The notes beneath the pieces were generated by a model that had not been told where the DNA came from, ran no database searches, and was given only the letters and a program-made list of their open reading frames with translations. Made by a program: the position numbers and the translations under genes. A DNA stretch of 18,630 nucleotides from Roseovarius sp. UBA6167 (GTDB lineage: Bacteria; Pseudomonadota; Alphaproteobacteria; Rhodobacterales; Rhodobacteraceae): positions 17,711 through 36,340 of the forward strand of contig DIUD01000015.1 in the NCBI GenBank assembly GCA_002428225.1, given 5' to 3'. Shown piece after piece: positions 14,431-18,630 of this stretch (the stretch's first letter is position 1; every line of letters starts with the position of its first letter).

Positions 14431-15200
14431 ATGCACAATGGGGCGATCTTGCGCCGCGACTGGCCTCTGGCGTGGCGATGGCGGCCATGGGGCTTGGCGC
14501 GATCTGGGCGGGCGGACTTGTCTTTGCCGCGCTGGTGGTGGCGCTGGCGGGGCTGTTGATGTGGGAGGCGGCGCGGCTCTTCGGCGCGCGGGACGCCTGG
14601 CGCTCCGGGGCTCTTGGCGCGGCGGCGGTGGCGCTGGCGTTGTGGCTGCCGGGGCTGTTCGTGCTGCCGCTGCTGGTGGCCGCCGTGCTGGTGGCCGCGA
14701 CCGGCATCGCGCGCGCGCGCGCGCCCTTCGCGGCGCTGGCGCTCTGGGCGCTGTCCGGGGCCTGGGTCATGGGCATGTTGCGCGCCGAGGCGGGGCTGAT
14801 CTGGGTGCTCTGGCTGGTGGCGATCGTCGTTGTCTCGGACGTGGCGGGCTATTTCGCGGGGAAATCCCTGGGCGGCCCCAAATTCTGGCCGCGCATCAGC
14901 CCGAAAAAGACTTGGGCGGGCACGGTGGCGGGCTGGATCGGCGCCGGAATTGTCGGCGCGCTCTTTGCGGGGCCGAGCGGGGCGGGTCCGGTGCTTGTTC
15001 CGCTGTCGGTTCTGGTGGGCGTGGCCGGGCAGATGGGCGACATCGCCGAAAGTGCGGTCAAGCGGATGCAGGGCGTCAAGGATAGCTCCAACCTCATTCC
15101 CGGTCATGGCGGTGTGCTTGACCGGTTCGACGCGATGCTGGGCGCGGCGCTGATGGCGGGGCTTTTGCACGCGACGGGCCTGCTGCCGGGGGCGGGATGA
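14427..15200 (+). CDS. cdsA: Phosphatidate cytidylyltransferase CdsA
   Basis: Makes CDP-diacylglycerol from phosphatidate and CTP in the inner membrane, the entry to all phospholipid head groups. It is 257 aa, with about six to seven hydrophobic helices concentrated in the first 140 residues. The SDVAGYFAGKSLGGPKFWPRISPKKTWAGT region (137-166) and the family signature GDIAESAVKR...KD...PGHGGVLDRFD (204-235) contain the metal- and CTP-binding acidic residues. The start overlaps the uppS stop and the stop overlaps the dxr start (ATGA at 15197-15200), so three genes in a row are coupled. A 17-base alternating CG tract (14708-14724) is part of the coding sequence and reads ARARA; the frame is intact across it. 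Confidence 0.96.
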   Translation: MNAQWGDLAPRLASGVAMAAMGLGAIWAGGLVFAALVVALAGLLMWEAARLFGARDAWRSGALGAAAVALALWLPGLFVLPLLVAAVLVAATGIARARAPFAALALWALSGAWVMGMLRAEAGLIWVLWLVAIVVVSDVAGYFAGKSLGGPKFWPRISPKKTWAGTVAGWIGAGIVGALFAGPSGAGPVLVPLSVLVGVAGQMGDIAESAVKRMQGVKDSSNLIPGHGGVLDRFDAMLGAALMAGLLHATGLLPGAG

Positions 15201-16372
15201 GGCGGGTCTCCATTCTCGGCGCGACCGGCTCGATCGGGCAGAGCACGATCGACCTCATTGCACGCGCGCCCGATGATTATGACGTGGTGGCGCTGACCGG
15301 CGGGCAGAATATCGCGCGGCTGGCGGCGGATGCGCGCGCGATGAGGGCCGAGGTGGCCGTCACCGCCGACGAGGCGCTCTTGCCGGAACTGCGCGCCGCG
15401 CTCGCGGGCTCGGGCGTCGAGGCCGCTGCCGGGCGCGCGGCGCTGATCGAGGCGGCGGCGCGCGAGGCCCACTGGGTGATGTCGGCCATCGTCGGCGCGG
15501 CCGGGCTTGCGCCGGGGCTGAAGGCACTGGAACAGGGCGCGACGCTGGCGCTTGCCAACAAGGAATCGCTGGTGACCGCCGGGCCGCTGGTGATGGAAAC
15601 AGCGCGGCGGCATGGCGCGCGCCTTCTGCCGGTGGACAGCGAACATTCGGCGATCTTTCAGGTGCTCGCGGAGGCGGATGCCGCGAGCGTCACGCGCGTC
15701 ATCATCACCGCCTCGGGCGGGGCGTTGCGCGACTGGCCGCTTGCGCGGCTGGCCGGCGCCACCGTGGCCGAGGCATCCTGCCACCCCAACTGGGAGATGG
15801 GCCAGCGCATCACCATCGATTCGGCCTCGATGTTCAACAAGGCGCTGGAGATGATCGAGGCGCGCGAATTCTTCGGGTTTGATCCCGCGCGCATCGAGGT
15901 GCTGATCCACCCGCAATCGCTGGTTCACGCGCTGGTGGGCTTTGCCGACGGGGGCCTTATCGCCCATGTCGGGCCGCCCGACATGCGCCACGCCATCGGC
16001 TATGCGCTGCACTGGCCCGAGCGGCGCGCGCTGCCCGTGGCGGCGCTCGATCTGGCCGCTGTCGGCACGCTCGAATTCCGCGCGCCCTGCGAGACACGCT
16101 ATCCGGCGCTGCGGCTGGCGCGCGCGGTCATGGACGAGGGCGGGCTGGCCGGCGCGATCTTCAACGCCGCCAAGGAGCGCGCGCTCGATCATTTCATCGC
16201 CGGGCGCATCGGTTTCATGGCCATGGCCCCGCTGGTCGAGACGGTGCTGGAGCGGCTTCTGGCGCTGCCCGAGGCGCGGGGCGGCACGCTGACCCTTGAT
16301 CGCGTGGCCCATATGGACCATCTCGCAAGGCAGTGCGCCGATCAGGTCGCAAGGCGAAACGAACAGGGATAG
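15197..16372 (+). CDS. dxr: 1-deoxy-D-xylulose 5-phosphate reductoisomerase Dxr
   Basis: Converts 1-deoxy-D-xylulose 5-phosphate to 2-C-methyl-D-erythritol 4-phosphate with NADPH, the first committed step of the MEP isoprenoid pathway. It is 391 aa, normal for the family. The NADPH loop is GATGSIG (8-14), followed by LANKESLV (119-126). PVDSEHSAIFQ (145-155) supplies metal ligands D147 and E149. HPNWEMG (196-202) is the flexible active-site lid, and DSASMFNKALE (208-218) supplies N214, K215 and E218. All key residues are present. It supplies the isoprenoid units used by UppS and MiaA. Its TAG is three bases before the rseP GTG. Confidence 0.97.
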   Translation: MRRVSILGATGSIGQSTIDLIARAPDDYDVVALTGGQNIARLAADARAMRAEVAVTADEALLPELRAALAGSGVEAAAGRAALIEAAAREAHWVMSAIVGAAGLAPGLKALEQGATLALANKESLVTAGPLVMETARRHGARLLPVDSEHSAIFQVLAEADAASVTRVIITASGGALRDWPLARLAGATVAEASCHPNWEMGQRITIDSASMFNKALEMIEAREFFGFDPARIEVLIHPQSLVHALVGFADGGLIAHVGPPDMRHAIGYALHWPERRALPVAALDLAAVGTLEFRAPCETRYPALRLARAVMDEGGLAGAIFNAAKERALDHFIAGRIGFMAMAPLVETVLERLLALPEARGGTLTLDRVAHMDHLARQCADQVARRNEQG

Positions 16373-16375
16373 AGC

Positions 16376-17722
16376 GTGGACATCATCAGCTTCCTGCCGC
16401 AGACGGGCAGTCTTTTCATGACGATTCTGGCCTTTGTGGTGGCGCTCTCGGTGATCGTGGCGGTGCATGAATTCGGTCATTACATCGTCGGGCGCTGGTC
16501 GGGGATCAGGGCCGAGGTGTTCTCGCTCGGCTTTGGCCCGGTTCTGTTCGCGCGCACCGACCGGCACGGCACACGCTGGCAGGTGGCGGCGCTGCCCTTT
16601 GGCGGCTATGTGAAATTCCTTGGCGATGCGGACGCGGCAAGCGGCAAGGACGGGGCGGCCATGGCTGCCATGCCAGAGGCGCGGCTGCGCCAGACCATGC
16701 ACGGCGCGCCCCTCTGGGCGCGCACGGCGACGGTGGCGGCGGGGCCGGTGTTCAACTTCCTCCTGTCGATTCTGATCTTCGCGGCGGTGATGATGAGCGG
16801 CGGCAAGACCGCCGATCCGCTGACCGTGGGCGCGCTCAAGCCCCTGCCGGTGGAGGGCGTCACCCTGCGCCCCGGCGACGAGATCGTGGGCGTCGCGGGC
16901 CTGCCCATCCCCGACGCCGGGGCCGCCGAGAGCTATGACGGTTTCCTCGATGCGCTGCCCGTGCAGCCGTTGCTTGACTACGAGGTGCGGCGCGACGGGC
17001 GGGTGCGCGAGGTGCAGGGTCCGCAGCTCATGCCGCCGCTCGTGGGCGGGGTTTCGCCGCAATCGGCGGCGTTCGATGCGGGGCTCCGGGGGGGGGATGT
17101 GATCGTTGCCGTGGATGGCAGGCCGGTTCATGCGTTCCGGGAGTTGCGCGACATCGTCGAAGGCTCTGACGGGGCGCCGCTGGCCCTCACCGTCTGGCGC
17201 GAAGGCGAGGTGCTGGCGCTGACGCTGGTGCCGCGCCGCACCGACGAGCCGCAGCCCGAAGGCGGGTTTCGCACCCGGTGGCGGATCGGCGTGGCGGGCG
17301 CGATGGCGTTCGAACCCGCGACCGAGGCGCTTGGCCCCGTCGAGGCGCTCGGGCAGGCGGTGGCGCAGACCGGCCAGATCATCCAGAGCTCGCTCTCGGG
17401 CCTTTATCACATGATTACCGGCGCGATAAGCACCTGCAACATGTCCGGCCCCATCGGCATCGCCGAGGTCTCGGGCGCGATGGCGAGCCAGGGCGCGCAG
17501 AGCTTCATCTGGTTCATCGCCGTGCTCTCCACGGCGGTCGGTCTGCTCAACCTCTTCCCCGTCCCGGTGCTCGATGGCGGGCATCTGGTGTTCTACGCCT
17601 ATGAGGCCGTGACGGGCCGCCCCCCGAGCGAGCGCGCGCTGCGCGTGCTGATGGCGGCGGGGCTGACACTGATCCTGGCGCTCATGCTCTTTGCTCTCTT
17701 CAACGATATCTTCTGCCCCTGA
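16376..17722 (+). CDS. rseP: Site-2 intramembrane zinc metalloprotease RseP
   Basis: Inner-membrane protease that cleaves anti-sigma factors or remnant signal peptides within the membrane. It is 448 aa. The zinc motif HEFGH (31-35) lies in the first helix, and PVLDGGH (397-403) supplies the third ligand D400. Helices occur at about 14-34, 119-141, 376-394 and 424-443. Two PDZ domains sit between, the second clearly at about 222-290 (GGVSPQSAAFDAGLRGGDVIVAVDGRPV). The start is a GTG at 16376 with AGGG (16365-16368) seven bases upstream. It gives the usual lead of about 30 residues before HEFGH, whereas the first ATG is 14 codons inside. It is the last gene of the operon here. The expected bamA neighbour is absent downstream. 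Confidence 0.95.
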   Translation: MDIISFLPQTGSLFMTILAFVVALSVIVAVHEFGHYIVGRWSGIRAEVFSLGFGPVLFARTDRHGTRWQVAALPFGGYVKFLGDADAASGKDGAAMAAMPEARLRQTMHGAPLWARTATVAAGPVFNFLLSILIFAAVMMSGGKTADPLTVGALKPLPVEGVTLRPGDEIVGVAGLPIPDAGAAESYDGFLDALPVQPLLDYEVRRDGRVREVQGPQLMPPLVGGVSPQSAAFDAGLRGGDVIVAVDGRPVHAFRELRDIVEGSDGAPLALTVWREGEVLALTLVPRRTDEPQPEGGFRTRWRIGVAGAMAFEPATEALGPVEALGQAVAQTGQIIQSSLSGLYHMITGAISTCNMSGPIGIAEVSGAMASQGAQSFIWFIAVLSTAVGLLNLFPVPVLDGGHLVFYAYEAVTGRPPSERALRVLMAAGLTLILALMLFALFNDIFCP

Positions 17723-17743
17723 GCGGCGCGCGCGCGGCGGCGT

Positions 17744-17772
17744 GGGAGGTGGATATTTATGGCAAGATGAAG
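17744..17772 (+). other. Intergenic motif GGGAGGTGGATATTTATGGC... of unknown role
   Basis: This 29-base stretch, ending CAAGATGAAG, begins 22 bases after the rseP stop and is less GC-rich than its surroundings. It resembles a GGAG(T/A)ATTT-N-CAAGATGAAG type string that I recall, uncertainly, as recurrent in intergenic DNA of Rhodobacterales. No second copy was noticed in this window. Confidence 0.3.
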
Positions 17773-17838
17773 CGCCGGGGTTGTCCGGCCCATCTGCCAT
17801 GAACGATCTTGGGCTCACGAGCCCGGTGGGGGCGCGCA

Positions 17839-17868
17839 GGCCGCGCTTTCCCGGAAAGCCGCGCGGCC
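17839..17868 (+). other. Bulged inverted repeat upstream of mrcA promoter
   Basis: Bases 17839-17850 pair with 17854-17858 and 17862-17868, giving a 12-bp stem with a three-base bulge and a three-base loop. It lies between rseP and the mrcA promoter and may end rseP-operon transcripts, though no T-run follows. A smaller hairpin GGGCT/AGCCC (17811-17824) lies just before it. Confidence 0.35.
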
Positions 17869-17897
17869 GCGCAGCCTGCCGCGACAACGTTTGTGTT

Positions 17898-17926
17898 TTG
17901 ACGATGGCGCCCCCGGCCCTTATATC
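17898..17926 (+). promoter_or_regulatory. Sigma-70-type promoter of mrcA
   Basis: TTGACG (17898-17903) matches the -35 consensus at five of six positions. TATATC (17921-17926) matches the -10 at four of six, with the ideal 17-base spacer. It lies 28 bases before the GTG start, so the 5' leader would be about 20 bases and just hold the ribosome site. Confidence 0.65.
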
Positions 17927-17953
17927 GGGCGCAGCGTCGATAAGGAGAGTGCC

Positions 17954-18630
17954 GTGTTGCGCCCTGTGATGAGCCTTCTGGGCACCGTTTTCAGCCTGAT
18001 CACCCTTGTGGTGGTCATTTTCGGGCTGTCGATCGGCGCGGTGTTGCATATCTATGGCAAGGATCTGCCGAGCCACGAGAGTCTTGCCAATTACGCGCCC
18101 CCCACGATCAGCCGGATCTATTCGGTCGAGGGGCGCATCATCGACGAGTTCGCCCGCGAGAGGCGGATTTTCACCCCCGCTGCGGAAATTCCCGATCTGG
18201 TGAAGCAGGCATTCATTAGCGCCGAAGACAAGAATTTCTATACCCATCACGGTTTTGACGCCGTGAGCATTGCCTCGGCCCTTTTTGATGCGGTGAAATC
18301 GCGCGGGCAGAACCTGCGCGGCGCCTCCACCATCACGCAGCAGGTGATGAAGAATTTCCTTCTCTCGGGCGATCGGCAGATGGAGCGCAAGATCAAGGAA
18401 ATCATCCTGGCGACCCGCATCGAGCAAACCCTGTCCAAGGAGCAGATCCTCGAACTTTATCTCAACGAGATCTTCCTCGGGCAGAACAGCTATGGCGTGA
18501 CCGCCGCGGCGCAGAGCTATTTCAACAAGCCGCTGCGCGATCTGGCCCCGCACGAGGCGGCGATACTTGCGTCCATGCCCAAGGCACCGAGCGACTATCA
18601 CCCGGTGCGCGAGAGCGAGCGCCTGCTGGC
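17954..18630 (+). CDS. mrcA: Penicillin-binding protein 1A, class A (3'-truncated by window edge)
   Basis: Bifunctional peptidoglycan synthase; the first 225 residues are visible and the frame stays open to the window end. A single membrane anchor occupies about 8-33. The GT51 glycosyltransferase domain follows: ISAEDKNFYTHHGFD (88-102) with catalytic E91, then RGASTITQQVMKNFLLS (122-138). The ERKIKEIILATRIEQTLSKEQILELYLNEIFLGQNSYGVTAAAQSYF region (144-190) includes the second conserved glutamate. The transpeptidase domain would lie beyond the window. The start is a GTG at 17954 with AAGGAG (17942-17947) six bases upstream. It polymerises lipid II, whose carrier depends on UppS from the operon upstream, but its own promoter and the 231-base gap indicate separate transcription. 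Confidence 0.93.
   Translation, partial: MLRPVMSLLGTVFSLITLVVVIFGLSIGAVLHIYGKDLPSHESLANYAPPTISRIYSVEGRIIDEFARERRIFTPAAEIPDLVKQAFISAEDKNFYTHHGFDAVSIASALFDAVKSRGQNLRGASTITQQVMKNFLLSGDRQMERKIKEIILATRIEQTLSKEQILELYLNEIFLGQNSYGVTAAAQSYFNKPLRDLAPHEAAILASMPKAPSDYHPVRESERLL

Noticed and set aside
15104..18601. A 1165-codon open frame on the minus strand
   Set aside because: It lies opposite cdsA, dxr, rseP and mrcA, all of which have clear family motifs. The translation is His/Arg/Gly-rich and low in recognisable domains, as expected of an antisense shadow in GC-rich DNA.

Overview
The window looks like chromosome of a high-GC alphaproteobacterium of the Rhodobacterales (Roseobacter/Rhodobacter type). 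The grounds are very high GC with strong G/C third-position bias, a rhizobial/roseobacter-type glycerol ABC transporter operon (glpQ-glpU-glpV-glpK), a TIGR01459-type HAD hydrolase, and the housekeeping run pyrH-frr-uppS-cdsA-dxr-rseP. Genus-level assignment is not possible from the sequence alone.

Layout. 1-4665 (+): the 3' part of a glycerol uptake operon, made of the permease GlpQ (truncated by the window edge), the small membrane protein GlpU (DUF2160), the periplasmic binding protein GlpV and the glycerol kinase GlpK. Together they import glycerol and trap it as glycerol-3-phosphate. A small cassette splits glpQ from glpU: a 98-residue GIY-YIG nuclease gene bracketed by exact inverted copies of a 30-bp palindromic repeat, followed by two more copies. 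A fifth, decayed copy lies between glpV and glpK. 4727-7000: two convergent family-2-type glycosyltransferases. 7274-8687 (-): a MaoC-type hydratase and a HAD-IIA phosphatase. 8788-10079 (+): an AlkA-like DNA glycosylase overlapping a serine carboxylesterase. 10084-12223 (-): miaA, a small and possibly frameshifted gene, a FrnE/DsbA-like oxidoreductase and a two-helix potassium channel.

12344-17722 (+): the conserved operon pyrH-frr-uppS-cdsA-dxr-rseP, covering UMP kinase, ribosome recycling, undecaprenyl diphosphate, CDP-diacylglycerol, the first committed MEP-pathway step and the site-2 protease. Neighbouring genes overlap or nearly touch from uppS to rseP. 17954-18630 (+): the 5' part of a class A penicillin-binding protein behind its own well-formed promoter. 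The bamA gene that usually follows rseP is not there.

Most of the window is ordinary housekeeping and metabolism. The most interesting structure is the GIY-YIG/palindromic-repeat cassette inside the glycerol operon, where two copies of the repeat differ by two compensated base pairs. No tRNA, rRNA, CRISPR array, prophage or classical transposase gene was seen.
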